Of a stretch of DNA of 64,000 bases, positions 1-9,723 are shown one piece after another. Position numbers and translations under genes: made by a program. The stretch covers positions 1 to 64,000 of the forward strand of contig JAEINO010000001.1 in the NCBI GenBank assembly GCA_016342345.1. The letters run 5' to 3'. The number at the start of each line of letters is the position of its first letter. Positions within the stretch are counted from its first letter, which is position 1. This stretch comes from Pseudodesulfovibrio sp. (lineage in GTDB: Bacteria; Desulfobacterota; Desulfovibrionia; Desulfovibrionales; Desulfovibrionaceae). A model generated the notes under the pieces. It was not told where the DNA came from and ran no database searches. It saw only the letters and a list, made by a program, of their open reading frames with translations.

Positions 1-78
1 ATGGGTGAAATCAAATCAGCGGGCATCGACAGGCTGGGCATTGTCGCCGAGCAGGCCAAAAACGAGAAAACGAAATAG
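1..78 (+). CDS. tolR: C-terminal fragment of an ExbD/TolR-family protein (truncated by window start)
   Basis: Open frame from base 1 to TAG at 76-78 (…GIDRLGIVAEQAKNEKTK*), directly upstream of tolA/tolB/pal. Confidence 0.6.
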   Translation: MGEIKSAGIDRLGIVAEQAKNEKTK

Positions 79-98
79 TTTTGGTGAGATAACAAAAT

Positions 99-962
99 AT
101 GCGGTTTAGTCTTGGATTTGTCTTTTCGCTCCTGTTTCATGCTGCGCTGGTAGCGTTTGCACTGTTTTGGGTGAATGGGCAGAATGTGCGAATCAACATG
201 GATCGTCCTGTTTATACGGTCGATCTTGTGACATTGGCTCCGCCTTTGCCTGAAATGCCTGTGCCGGTAGTTGAGGCAAAGCCGGAAGTCGATTCCAGCA
301 CCACAGAAGTCCCGGTTGTCGAAGCCAGTCCTGAGACTGTCACGGAAGCGGTCGTGACTCCTGTGGTTGAAGCCAAGGCAAAGCCAGAAGTTGAAAAGAT
401 CAGTCCGAAAAAGGTTGAAAAGAAAATAGTCGTCAAAAAGAAGAAAGAAAAACCCAAACCGAAACCCAAGCCAAAAAAGACCGCCAAACAACTTTTAGCT
501 GAAGGTTTGAACGTAGCTAAGGCCAAGACAAAAAAGGAAGAGCAAAAGAAAGTTCGAGCTCTTGCCAGTGAGCTTGCTGCGCTGAAAAAGCAGGAAGGGG
601 CACAGGTCTACGCCCATGGTGGACAATCTGCCGGTGTCACAGATGGCAGGGAGGGTGGAGTCGCAGGTGGCACTGGTTCGGGACTGTCTGAGGTCTATGC
701 TCTCATTGTAGGTACGGCCATAAAAAAGAATTGGAGATTTCCAACATTTTCAGGCGAGGCCAACTTGTTCGCTTCCGTAGAGATCGTGTTGGAAGATGAC
801 GGCAAAATCATATCCTCGAAGGTCATTGAGTCATCAAACAACCCTGAGTTTGACAGTTCCGCCCTTCGAGCCATCAAGGAAACCGAGTATGTAGAGAAGC
901 CGCGAACTCATCGAGATCGTGTTCTCCGCATCAACTTCAACAGCCAGGAACTTTCAGAGTAA
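99..962 (+). CDS. tolA: TonB/TolA C-terminal domain protein
   Basis: N-terminal TM segment, Lys/Pro/Glu-rich linker (KPKPKPKK), C-terminal TonB-like domain (VEIVLEDDGKIISSKVIESSNNPEFDSSALRAI); followed by tolB and pal. Confidence 0.8.
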   Translation: MRFSLGFVFSLLFHAALVAFALFWVNGQNVRINMDRPVYTVDLVTLAPPLPEMPVPVVEAKPEVDSSTTEVPVVEASPETVTEAVVTPVVEAKAKPEVEKISPKKVEKKIVVKKKKEKPKPKPKPKKTAKQLLAEGLNVAKAKTKKEEQKKVRALASELAALKKQEGAQVYAHGGQSAGVTDGREGGVAGGTGSGLSEVYALIVGTAIKKNWRFPTFSGEANLFASVEIVLEDDGKIISSKVIESSNNPEFDSSALRAIKETEYVEKPRTHRDRVLRINFNSQELSE

Positions 963-967
963 ACGGT

Positions 968-2275
968 ATGAAACGGATTCTTATTTTTCTCATTTGTTGT
1001 GTCTTTATTGTCTCCATGTCCATTGTGGCAATTGCGGGTGGTCCTTTGACTGTGGATATCCATGGACCTGGACAGCGCATGGTCAACATGACGCTTTTGC
1101 CACCTAAGGGCCTGGCGGGTACTCCGGTCCCGCAGGCTGTTGCCAAAGCTTTCGAGGAATTGATTGCCAATGACTTGAGTTATATCCCGTTCCTGAAAAT
1201 AGTACCGGTCACCGAGTTTCTTGGTGGTGATCCCAGCAAGGGGGTCAAGGGTTCTGAAATTGATTTCAAACCTCTTCAGCTTGCTCGTGTGGATATTTGC
1301 ATGACAACAGGATGGAATGGGCAGAATATCGAGGTTCGTGCTTTTGAAACATTCAGCGGACGGAGAATTGTTGGCAAGGCGTACAAGGATGTTGGATCGA
1401 CATTGCCACAAGTTGCCGATCGATTCTGTTCATCCTTTCTTGAGTCCTTGACCGGCAAAAAAGGGTTTTTCGATTCTCCCATTGCCTTTGTCCGGCAGGA
1501 AAAAAATTCCAAGGAAATATTTACGGTACTGCCTCAGGGACGGGGGCTGAAGAGGATCACGAGTCTGGGCGGGTACAATCTTAGTCCTGCCTGGTCCCTG
1601 AATGGCACCAAAATCGCGTTTACGCATATCGGAAAGACCCGGCATGAACTTGGAATCTATGACAGCAAGACGAAGAAAATAACGATGATATCCAAAGGTT
1701 TGGGGCAGACTGTTATTAGTCCTGTGTTTGGTCCGAATGATCGTCTTTCCGTTGCCCTTAATCGAAATGGTGCAACGAATATATATCAGTTGGATGGCAA
1801 CTATAAACCGCAACGGATGTTGGCGAGAAGTCCGTACATTGATGTTTCGCCCAGCTTTGATAATACCGGAGAAAAGATGGTCTTTACTTCCGGGCGAGCT
1901 GGAAACCCCCACGTTTACCTGATGGACATGAAGTCTGGAGATGTTCGTCGTGTGACCTTGACCGGCAAATACAATACACATCCGTGTTTGAGTCCCAACG
2001 GGCGGTATGTTGCCTATACTCATCGCACTTCGAACGGACATCGCATTTATTTGCATGATCTGACTACCGGACGGGAAAAGCAGCTTACCTTCGGCCCTGG
2101 AAATGATGAATATCCGGCTTTTGGGCCTGATGGTTATTTTGTGGCTTTTTCTTCGAGCCGTTCCGGTGAATACAAGCTCTATTTGTCAACGCGTCATGGC
2201 GATAAACCCAGAATTATATCCACAGGCAAGGGACAGGCGTTTGCACCTGCATGGGATACGTCCCTTCAGTGGTGA
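968..2275 (+). CDS. tolB: Tol-Pal system beta-propeller protein TolB
   Basis: Signal peptide and repeated WD40-like propeller motifs (SPAWSLNGTKIAFTHIG, SPNGRYVAYTHR, AFGPDGYFVAFSSSRSG). Confidence 0.92.
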   Translation: MKRILIFLICCVFIVSMSIVAIAGGPLTVDIHGPGQRMVNMTLLPPKGLAGTPVPQAVAKAFEELIANDLSYIPFLKIVPVTEFLGGDPSKGVKGSEIDFKPLQLARVDICMTTGWNGQNIEVRAFETFSGRRIVGKAYKDVGSTLPQVADRFCSSFLESLTGKKGFFDSPIAFVRQEKNSKEIFTVLPQGRGLKRITSLGGYNLSPAWSLNGTKIAFTHIGKTRHELGIYDSKTKKITMISKGLGQTVISPVFGPNDRLSVALNRNGATNIYQLDGNYKPQRMLARSPYIDVSPSFDNTGEKMVFTSGRAGNPHVYLMDMKSGDVRRVTLTGKYNTHPCLSPNGRYVAYTHRTSNGHRIYLHDLTTGREKQLTFGPGNDEYPAFGPDGYFVAFSSSRSGEYKLYLSTRHGDKPRIISTGKGQAFAPAWDTSLQW

Positions 2276-2392
2276 TTTGTAACTTCCAGAGGGTTGATTT
2301 TTATTGGAGAAAGGGTAACACCTATAAAAGGTGAAACCAATTGGCTTGAGAAAGCTCTAAAGATAATGGCCGGGTGACGGTTCTACCAAGGA

Positions 2393-2956
2393 GTGAGCAT
2401 GAAAATGAAATGGTATTTCGGGATTATGGTGCTTCTGGCCCTGACCCTTATTGTGGGCACAGGTTGTGCCAAGAAGAAAACGACCAGCACTCCGCCCGAT
2501 GTGCAGGTTGAGGTCAAAGACGACACCCGGTGGACGCCGCCGCCACCGCCGGAAGAACCCAAGGTGGATGAAGCTGCTCTGGCTGCCGAAGCAGAAGCTC
2601 GTGCCAAGGCTGAAGCTGTTGAAGAATTGTCCAGCGTTACTATTCATTTCGCCTTTGATTCCTATGAATTGAAGGAAGAATCCCGTGCTGTCCTGGCTCT
2701 CAAGGCCAACATCATGCGGCGTTACGAAGAAGTTAATGTTGTCATTGAAGGGCATTGTGACGAACGTGGTACTGAAGAATACAACCTTGCCTTGGGAGAA
2801 CGTCGTGCACGTGCAGCCTATGAGCATCTGGTTATTCTGGGTGTTACGCCAGAACGCATGAGTATCGTCAGTTTCGGAGAAGAGCGTCCGGTAGACCCAG
2901 GCCACAATGAAATTGCCTGGGCCAAGAACCGCCGGGCCGAGTTTGTTGTGCAATAA
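2393..2956 (+). CDS. pal: Peptidoglycan-associated lipoprotein Pal (OmpA domain)
   Basis: Lipobox LIVGTGC; OmpA-like VVIEGHCDERGTEEYNLALGERRARAAYEHL. Confidence 0.93.
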   Translation: MSMKMKWYFGIMVLLALTLIVGTGCAKKKTTSTPPDVQVEVKDDTRWTPPPPPEEPKVDEAALAAEAEARAKAEAVEELSSVTIHFAFDSYELKEESRAVLALKANIMRRYEEVNVVIEGHCDERGTEEYNLALGERRARAAYEHLVILGVTPERMSIVSFGEERPVDPGHNEIAWAKNRRAEFVVQ

Positions 2957-2973
2957 CGCAATATATTGTTACG

Positions 2974-3011
2974 AAAAAACGCCGTTTCCATTTGGAGACG
3001 GCGTTTTTTTT
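2974..3011. terminator. Bidirectional intrinsic terminator between pal and pgpA
   Basis: AAAAAACGCCGTTTCC-ATTT-GGAGACGGCGTTTTTTTT hairpin with A-run and T-run on opposite sides. Confidence 0.85.
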
Positions 3012-3026
3012 GTCAGTTGATTGAGT

Positions 3027-3506
3027 TTAAAGAAAGTAATTAATCAAGTGCAAACTGACCAAGGCGTACAATCCGGCTACAGCATCATCAACCATGACAC
3101 CAAGTCCTCCGGGAAAAGCGTTTTCAGACCATTTGATGGGCCATGGCTTGAAAATATCGAAGATTCTGAAGAGTACGAATGCAAGTCCAAGGTACCAGAG
3201 AGGCATGGCTGAAAAAAAGAGAAGGGTCAGCCACTGGCCGAGCAGTTCGTCGATGATTACGCAGCCAGGATCTTTTTCCCCCAACGTCTTTTCTGCCTGA
3301 GAGCAGGCCCATGTTCCGACGATGAGTACGCCTATCAGTATGGTGACACGGCCCCATAGGGGAAAGGGGAGAAAAATCCATGGTGCGGCGACTACGGCAG
3401 CCAGCGAACCCCAGGTTCCGGGTGCTTTGGGAAAATGTCCGATAGGGCCAAGGGTGGCAAGGGCTGTGGCGAATTTGTTCAAGGGAGTAGGCGTGGTCAT
3501 TGTCAA
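3027..3506 (-). CDS. pgpA: Phosphatidylglycerophosphatase A
   Basis: IGHFPKAPGTWGSLAA… and DPGCVIIDELLGQWLTL motifs; ATGA overlap with upstream maf. Confidence 0.88.
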   Translation of the reverse strand: MTMTTPTPLNKFATALATLGPIGHFPKAPGTWGSLAAVVAAPWIFLPFPLWGRVTILIGVLIVGTWACSQAEKTLGEKDPGCVIIDELLGQWLTLLFFSAMPLWYLGLAFVLFRIFDIFKPWPIKWSENAFPGGLGVMVDDAVAGLYALVSLHLINYFL

Positions 3507-4120
3507 TCCAACCTGGCTGAGATTATTTTTGTTTCCATGAGTGTGTCAAGAATCCGTGCTACAGGTAATCCAACCACATTAGTGTAGGATCCCCGGATTC
3601 CGGTAACAAGAAATGTTCCGATTCCTTGAATGGCATAGGCCCCTGCCTTGTCCATGGGTTCGCCTGTTTCAATGTAGCCTTTGAGTTCCGTTTCGCTGGA
3701 AAGACGCATGTCGACATCTGTGCTGACCGCGTTCAGGATGGTATTTCCATCAGGCAGGACAAGGCAGAATCCGGTGATGACCTGATGGGTCTGGCCTGAG
3801 AGGGCAGAAAGCATTTCCAAGGCGTCCAGTTTGTCGGATGGTTTACCCATTATGCGATTTTTAAGAACAACGATGGTGTCGGCACCGAGTACGGTTTTGC
3901 CTGCATACTGTGCAGCCACGTCCATGGTTTTCATCTTGGCCATTTTCTTGACATATTCCAAAGGAATTTCATTAGGTTGAGGGGGTGGCTCGTCCGCTTC
4001 ACTTGGGTGAATTTCAAAATCCAGACCAAGGTCGGCTAGCAATTCGCGTCTTCTAGGTGAACCGGATGCCAGTATGATGGTGCTGTTCGTTCTGAACGGC
4101 CCTTGGATGTTTCTATTCAT
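3503..4120 (-). CDS. maf: Maf-family nucleotide pyrophosphatase (ORF open to 4189; preferred start MNRNIQGPF…)
   Basis: IILASGSPRRRELLADLGLDFEIHPSEADE and KTVLGADTIVVL motifs. Confidence 0.9.
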   Translation of the reverse strand: MNRNIQGPFRTNSTIILASGSPRRRELLADLGLDFEIHPSEADEPPPQPNEIPLEYVKKMAKMKTMDVAAQYAGKTVLGADTIVVLKNRIMGKPSDKLDALEMLSALSGQTHQVITGFCLVLPDGNTILNAVSTDVDMRLSSETELKGYIETGEPMDKAGAYAIQGIGTFLVTGIRGSYTNVVGLPVARILDTLMETKIISARLD

Positions 4121-4308
4121 AGTTTCCGAGTACTCTCCCAAATTTATATCGGAGTCAATATGCCGCCTTTGGTGGCAGTTTTTTGTCATTTTGAAAATGT
4201 ACGGTTTAGAACTCTATGAATTTATAAAAATATTAACATAATATCAGGTGGTTATTGGTATGGCAAAGTTCTTGCTTGTTATGCGTGCGTGAGACACCAG
4301 GAGTGAAT

Positions 4309-5031
4309 ATGCGGGATATCGAAAAGAGTTTTACCAAAAATTTTTCCTCGTTCGATCAGATCGAGGGGCCGCCTGCTGCGCGGGGCATGCACGATTGGGC
4401 TGTGCCTTGGGCCGACTTGATGATGGTCATGTTCGTGTTGTTTGTGGTGTTGTTTGTTTATGCAAATTCTCATCAGGATGTGAAGATTCTCTTTAGTCAT
4501 CAGAGTGCGGAAAAGGCTCAGGCAGCCAGTTCCCTGGATCCCTTAATCGGTCTTATCGGTCAGATTGCCAGTCGCGCTGACAATGGTGGGGTGCAGGATT
4601 TTGTTCGCATGGCTGATAATCAGGTTTTGTACAGATCTCGGACAAGTGGAATTTCCATTATCAGGGAATCTTTGGGCCGGATACGCATTTCCTTGCGTGG
4701 TAATTTGTTTTTTGAAGAAAAGCTTGGGGAACTCAAGGATAACTCTGAGCTATATCTTCAGGAAATTGCCGAGGTTGTGAAATTGAGTGTTGGTACGGTT
4801 CATGTGATTGGTTATGTGGATAGAAGCGAGTCAGAGGGACTGGAAAGTTTTACTTTATCCTCGGCACGGGCTGCTGATGTGGCTGGTTATCTCATCAATA
4901 AATTTGAAATAGATCCCAAGAGAATCACCATTTCCGGAAGAGGGGCTTATTCTCCAGAATTACCGGAAACATCCCATGCCAATGAGGCAATGAATCGACG
5001 TGTTGAAATTGTTATCATAAATGAAAGTTGA
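4309..5031 (+). CDS. OmpA/MotB-like envelope protein with a single TM helix containing an acidic residue
   Basis: HDWAVPWADLMMVMFVLFVVLFVYA plug/TM plus OmpA-like C-terminus (VIGYVDRSE…LSSARAADVAGYL…RITISGRGAYSPELPE…NRRVEIVI). ATG 4309 preceded by AGGAGTG. Confidence 0.8.
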   Translation: MRDIEKSFTKNFSSFDQIEGPPAARGMHDWAVPWADLMMVMFVLFVVLFVYANSHQDVKILFSHQSAEKAQAASSLDPLIGLIGQIASRADNGGVQDFVRMADNQVLYRSRTSGISIIRESLGRIRISLRGNLFFEEKLGELKDNSELYLQEIAEVVKLSVGTVHVIGYVDRSESEGLESFTLSSARAADVAGYLINKFEIDPKRITISGRGAYSPELPETSHANEAMNRRVEIVIINES

Positions 5032-5048
5032 ATCGGTTGGAGGTCATC

Positions 5049-5924
5049 ATGAACAGGAATAATCTCATTGGCGTAAGTCTTAGTCTCATCATTTTTGTCG
5101 GCAGTTTCATGCTGACCGGTGCTGCTGGAGCTTATTGGAACCTGGCCGCATTTTTGGTGGTTGGTTCAGGTTTGATAGCTGCCATGCTTATCAGTTACCC
5201 CTTCCATCATGTCAAAAATGCCTTCAAAGTTGCGAAAAATGCCTATGCAAATGGGCATGCCACGTCAGAAGAAATTGTGAATATGCTCCTTGATCTGTCG
5301 GTGAAAAGTAAGGTGGATGGAGTACTGTCTCTGGAACGTAATGAGGCCAAAGCTACGAGTTCATTTATGAAAAATGGCTTGATTCTTCTTGTGGACAACT
5401 ACAAGGAAGAGGAAATTCGTGACTGTTTGAATGCCGAGATGGCTTTTTTCAATCTTCGTCGTCAGCAAAGCGAGCGTTTTTTTCAGACCATGGCCCGTAT
5501 GTCTCCGGCATTTGGTGTTGCGGGAAGTGTTATTGGCCTTATTGGCTTACTTATGGGTATCAACGATACCGCAGTTATTCTCAAAAACATTCCGGTGGCA
5601 TTCATTTCGACTTTGTATGGGTTGGTGCTCAGCAATCTGATTTTTTCTCCAATAGCCGAAAACATCAATTTTTCCACTCGTGCCGAGCTGTTGAATCAGA
5701 AGCTGGTTCTTGAAGGTATCGTTGCTATCAGCAAGGAACAGAATTCCTACAAATTGGAACGCAAGCTGGCATCTTTCCTGAGTCCCAGTGAACGCGAAGG
5801 GAAAACCGAAACACTGCGTCGTATTACTCGTAAGTACGTTCAAAAACGCACCCAGCCAGTAGAATCATCCGATCTTCTTGAATCGGATGAAACAATCCTG
5901 ACAGGGGAGACTGAGGCCGCGTAA
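5049..5924 (+). CDS. MotA/TolQ/ExbB-family proton channel protein
   Basis: Four predicted TM segments, MotA-like FFQTMARMSPAFGVAGSVIGLIGLLMGI … IPVAFISTLYGLVLSNLIFSPIAENI. Confidence 0.82.
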   Translation: MNRNNLIGVSLSLIIFVGSFMLTGAAGAYWNLAAFLVVGSGLIAAMLISYPFHHVKNAFKVAKNAYANGHATSEEIVNMLLDLSVKSKVDGVLSLERNEAKATSSFMKNGLILLVDNYKEEEIRDCLNAEMAFFNLRRQQSERFFQTMARMSPAFGVAGSVIGLIGLLMGINDTAVILKNIPVAFISTLYGLVLSNLIFSPIAENINFSTRAELLNQKLVLEGIVAISKEQNSYKLERKLASFLSPSEREGKTETLRRITRKYVQKRTQPVESSDLLESDETILTGETEAA

Positions 5925-5950
5925 GCGCACAACAGATGATATTGATTGGA

Positions 5951-5976
5951 AAGGAGCCTTGAGGCTCCTTTTTTTT
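5951..5976 (+). terminator. Intrinsic terminator after the MotA-like gene
   Basis: AAGGAGCC-TTGA-GGCTCCTT followed by TTTTTT. Confidence 0.8.
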
Positions 5977-6019
5977 GGTGGTTTGTGATAGCCTGCTCGT
6001 CACGAGAGGAAATGAATTC

Positions 6020-6967
6020 ATGGCAAAAATACTGACAGCGGACATAGGCGGGACAAATAGTCGTTTTGCCTTGTTCAATACAGCCAATGGTACACTTGAG
6101 ATGGAGGATTCCATCTGGCTCAAGACTCATGAGGCATCGTCTTTTGCCATGTTGCTCGAACAGTTGTGGGACAGCCGTTTCGCCGCAGTCCCGGGCGTGG
6201 CTGATTCGGTCGTTCTGGCCGTGGCCGGTGCTGTTCTTGGAGGCGTGGAATGCCGCAAACTTCCCAATGTTCCTTGGTCCATAGATATTCGATCAATAGA
6301 TTTCGGGACGAAAAAAGCATGTCTGATCAATGATTTTGCTGCGCAGGCCTATGCCTGTCGTACTCAGGCTGTTGACAAAGCCATAGTCATTCAGGAAGGC
6401 ATCGCCCACGCTCGTGGAGCTCTGGCTGTTGTCGGGGCTGGAACCGGATTGGGGTATTCTGCCCTTGTTCCCACGGAAAAAGGATGGACAGCCATACCAT
6501 CGGAAGGCGGACATATGGCGTTTCCTTTTGTCGGGAAAGAGGAGGCCGAATATGCCGAGTTCAATCGTAATGAAAGTGGTCGTAATTGGGCAGAGGGCGA
6601 TTCTGTTGTCACCGGATTGGGCCTGACGCTCGTGCATAAATTCCTGACCGGTGAAGAACTGACGCCATCAGAAATTTCAGCTAAGATTTCTTCTGATAGT
6701 GAAACTGCGAAGTGGTATGCGCGGTTTTATGGACGCGCATGTCGTAACTGGGCTTTCGCACTCATGGCCTATGGCGGACTCTTTATTGCGGGTGGGATTG
6801 CTGCGAAAAACCAGACGTTTGTCATTGTTCCCGAGTTCATTGAAGAATTTCATAATTCACATATCTATTCCGATTTTTTGCATTCTGTTCCGATCAAACT
6901 CAATACCAATGAGGAAAGCGGTTTGTATGGAGCCGCTTTTTACGGGGTGCAACTGCTGGATGAATAA
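6020..6967 (+). CDS. glk: Glucokinase (ROK/Glk family)
   Basis: MAKILTADIGGTNSRFALF; VVGAGTGLGYSALVP; ALMAYGGLFIAGGIAAKN. Confidence 0.88.
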   Translation: MAKILTADIGGTNSRFALFNTANGTLEMEDSIWLKTHEASSFAMLLEQLWDSRFAAVPGVADSVVLAVAGAVLGGVECRKLPNVPWSIDIRSIDFGTKKACLINDFAAQAYACRTQAVDKAIVIQEGIAHARGALAVVGAGTGLGYSALVPTEKGWTAIPSEGGHMAFPFVGKEEAEYAEFNRNESGRNWAEGDSVVTGLGLTLVHKFLTGEELTPSEISAKISSDSETAKWYARFYGRACRNWAFALMAYGGLFIAGGIAAKNQTFVIVPEFIEEFHNSHIYSDFLHSVPIKLNTNEESGLYGAAFYGVQLLDE

Positions 6968-6981
6968 TGGAGAGCTTAATC

Positions 6982-7677
6982 ATGAATGCGCGTACCGTTA
7001 AGAAATTGATTGTTGTCGGTGTTGTTGCAGGCTTGATTGTCAGTTATTTCATTTTGGATCTTGGGCAATATTTTTCTCTTGAGTACATCAAGGCTTCACA
7101 TGAAGGGTTTCAGGCCTTGTATGCAGAACACGCCACGGCTGTTATCTGCGTATATTTCACAATATATGTGAGCGCTACGGCCTTGGCATTACCTGTGGCG
7201 GCTGTCTTGACGTTGACAGGCGGTGCGTTGTTCGGATTGGTGACCGGTACCATAGTTGTGTCATTTGCGAGCAGCATGGGGGCGGCATTGGCTTTCGTGG
7301 TTGCCAGATATCTATTTCGGGATTTCGTGCAGCAAAGATTTGGCGACAAGTTGCAGAAGATCAACGAGGGTATCGAAAAAGATGGTCCATTTTATTTGTT
7401 TACTCTTCGTCTGATTCCTGTTTTTCCATTTTTCGTCATCAATACAGTTGTCGCACTGACTCCCATGCGAATTTTCACCTATTATTGGGTGTCACAGCTT
7501 GGCATGTTTCCGGCCACTGTCGTTTATGTCAATGCGGGCAATGAGTTGGGACAAATTGAATCTTTTTCAGGGTTGATTTCTCCGAGTCTGATAATTTCAT
7601 TTGCTCTGCTTGGGATATTCCCTCTCGTTATGAAAAAAGGGCTTGGTTGGTATCAGAACAGAAGGGGGCAGGCATGA
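6982..7677 (+). CDS. TVP38/TMEM64 (VTT-domain) membrane protein
   Basis: Multi-TM protein with ALALPVAAVLTLTGGALFGLVTGTIVV…ASSMGAALAFVVARYLFRDFV and LRLIPVFPFFVINTVVALTPM. Confidence 0.87.
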   Translation: MNARTVKKLIVVGVVAGLIVSYFILDLGQYFSLEYIKASHEGFQALYAEHATAVICVYFTIYVSATALALPVAAVLTLTGGALFGLVTGTIVVSFASSMGAALAFVVARYLFRDFVQQRFGDKLQKINEGIEKDGPFYLFTLRLIPVFPFFVINTVVALTPMRIFTYYWVSQLGMFPATVVYVNAGNELGQIESFSGLISPSLIISFALLGIFPLVMKKGLGWYQNRRGQA

Positions 7678-9125
7678 CAAAATATGATTATGACATTGGT
7701 GTGATTGGTGGTGGTGCAGCCGGGTTGACCGTTGCAGCCGGAGCATCGCAATTGGGTGTGAAAACGCTGCTTATTGAAAAGGAACCCAGGCTTGGAGGAG
7801 ATTGCCTTCATTTTGGGTGCGTTCCCAGCAAGTCGCTTATCAAGTCCGCTTCCGTCTTTCATCAGATGCGAAATGCTTCCCGTTATGGATTGCCGAATGT
7901 GAAATTATCCCCTGTTGATATGTCTCAGGTCAACGCACACATTCAGTCGGTTATTGATATTATTCAGGTTCATGATTCCGAAGAACGTTTTTGCCGTTTG
8001 GGTGTGAAAGTCGAGTTTGGTCAAGCAGAATTTGTTGACGAACATGTTGTCGAATACGGAGGCAAGCGTGTTTCGGCCAGAACATGGGTTCTTGCGACCG
8101 GTTCAGCTCCGGTATCCTTACCGATTTCCGGTCTGGAAGAAGTCGGATACATGACAAACGAGGATGTTTTCCGTCTTGATGAATTACCATCATCGCTTAT
8201 TGTTGTGGGAGGAGGACCTATCGGTTGTGAAATGGCTCAATCATTTTCTCGACTTGGTACTGATGTGCGAATTCTTCAGCGCAACTGTCAGGTTCTTGCT
8301 GTCGAAGATGAAGACATGGCCGAGGTTGTGCAGAAAAACCTCATGGCCGAAGGGATAAAATTGGATTTGTGCGCCCATACTCAGGAAGTTCGTAAAGGGG
8401 TTGATGGAGTTGAGGTCGTCTACGAGCGTGATGGCGTGGAACATGTCATCAAGGCAGACAAATTGCTTGTGGCGGCAGGACGTGCACCGCGTATAAAAGG
8501 CCTGAAGCTTGAAAATGCGGGTGTGGAATATGACAAGCATGGCGTCAAGACAGACTTGCGGCTCAGAACTAGCCAAAAACATATTTTTGCAGCCGGAGAT
8601 GTGCTGGGAAAACATCAGTTTACACATGCTGCCGGATATGAGGGTGGTATCGTTATTTCCAATGCCGTGTTTCACTTGCCGCGCAAGGTTGATTACAAGT
8701 GGCTGCCCTGGTGCACCTACACCGAGCCTGAGTTGGCAAGTATCGGGATGAACGAGAAAGCCGCAAACAAGGCCGGGCTTGAATATACGGTTTGGGAAGA
8801 GCACTTTGCCGACAATGATCGAGCTCAAGCTGAATGTGAACCGGATGGCAAGATAAAACTTATTCTCGATAAGAAGGAAAAGCCGCTTGGTGTCCAGATT
8901 GTTGGTGTCCATGCAGGTGAATTGGCGGCTGAATGGGTAGTTGCACTGAATTCCAGGATTGGACTTAGCTCTCTTGCTTCTTCCATGCATCCATATCCAA
9001 CCGTGAGCGAAATCAACAAGAGAGTGGCTGGCAAGGTGCTGTCATCAAAGCTTTTTTCAGAGAAGGTTCGTAAGACTCTTGGTTATATTTTTGATTACAA
9101 AGGACGTGCTTGCACTCTTGATTAA
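7674..9125 (+). CDS. FAD-dependent pyridine nucleotide-disulfide oxidoreductase (MerA/dihydrolipoamide dehydrogenase-like)
   Basis: GVIGGGAAGLTVAAGA; redox pair GGDCLHFGCVPSKSLIKSA; GGGPIGCEMAQSFSRLG; dimerisation domain HPYPTVSEINKRVAG. 4-nt ATGA overlap with the VTT gene. Confidence 0.87.
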   Translation: MTKYDYDIGVIGGGAAGLTVAAGASQLGVKTLLIEKEPRLGGDCLHFGCVPSKSLIKSASVFHQMRNASRYGLPNVKLSPVDMSQVNAHIQSVIDIIQVHDSEERFCRLGVKVEFGQAEFVDEHVVEYGGKRVSARTWVLATGSAPVSLPISGLEEVGYMTNEDVFRLDELPSSLIVVGGGPIGCEMAQSFSRLGTDVRILQRNCQVLAVEDEDMAEVVQKNLMAEGIKLDLCAHTQEVRKGVDGVEVVYERDGVEHVIKADKLLVAAGRAPRIKGLKLENAGVEYDKHGVKTDLRLRTSQKHIFAAGDVLGKHQFTHAAGYEGGIVISNAVFHLPRKVDYKWLPWCTYTEPELASIGMNEKAANKAGLEYTVWEEHFADNDRAQAECEPDGKIKLILDKKEKPLGVQIVGVHAGELAAEWVVALNSRIGLSSLASSMHPYPTVSEINKRVAGKVLSSKLFSEKVRKTLGYIFDYKGRACTLD

Positions 9126-9194
9126 TCATGTGAATATGGGTACTAATCCCTCTCCATTTTGTCTTTGGGGAAAACATGAGGAGAAGAATCATCA

Positions 9195-9680
9195 ATGGGT
9201 GAAAAAGATCGATATAAGAAAATGTTTCCTGTGTCCTGGGAACAATTGCATCGTGATTGCCGGGCACTTTCCTGGCGTCTGATGGAAAAAGGACCATGGA
9301 AAGGCATTCTTGCCATTACGCGTGGTGGTTTGGTTCCTGCGGCTATTATTGCCCGCGAGTTAGACATTCATCTTATCGACACCATCTGTCTGTCGTCCTA
9401 CACGTGGAAAGAACAGGGTGAAGCCAGTATCCTCAAGCAGGTTAAACATGATGGTGAGGGATGGCTTCTGATTGATGATTTGGTGGATACCGGCAAAACG
9501 GCAAAAATAGTTCGTGACATGGTGCCAAAAGCTCATTTTGCAACGGTATATGCCAAACCCGAAGGGCGCACCATGGTCGAGACATTTATCACTGAAGTAA
9601 GCCAAGATACTTGGATATTATTTCCATGGGATGCTGGTACACAGTTTGTTGTACCGATTGCCCATGTTTCCGAAGAATAA
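9195..9680 (+). CDS. gpt: Xanthine phosphoribosyltransferase-like PRTase
   Basis: [16 protein letters not shown]…[25 protein letters not shown] loop [13 protein letters not shown]. Confidence 0.88.
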   Translation: MGEKDRYKKMFPVSWEQLHRDCRALSWRLMEKGPWKGILAITRGGLVPAAIIARELDIHLIDTICLSSYTWKEQGEASILKQVKHDGEGWLLIDDLVDTGKTAKIVRDMVPKAHFATVYAKPEGRTMVETFITEVSQDTWILFPWDAGTQFVVPIAHVSEE

Positions 9681-9723
9681 AGAATAAAAAACATGTTCAT
9701 ATATTTCTGTCTATTAGAGACTG

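Noticed and set aside
1430-2056. 208-aa minus-strand ORF
   Set aside because: Antisense to tolB; not coding-like.
4309-5924. Zorya-like defence module
   Set aside because: Only a MotB/MotA-like pair is present. No ZorC/D/E-like helicase or nuclease is adjacent; neighbours are maf/pgpA and glk.
8241-8990. 249-aa minus-strand ORF
   Set aside because: Antisense to the FAD oxidoreductase gene; no recognisable motif.
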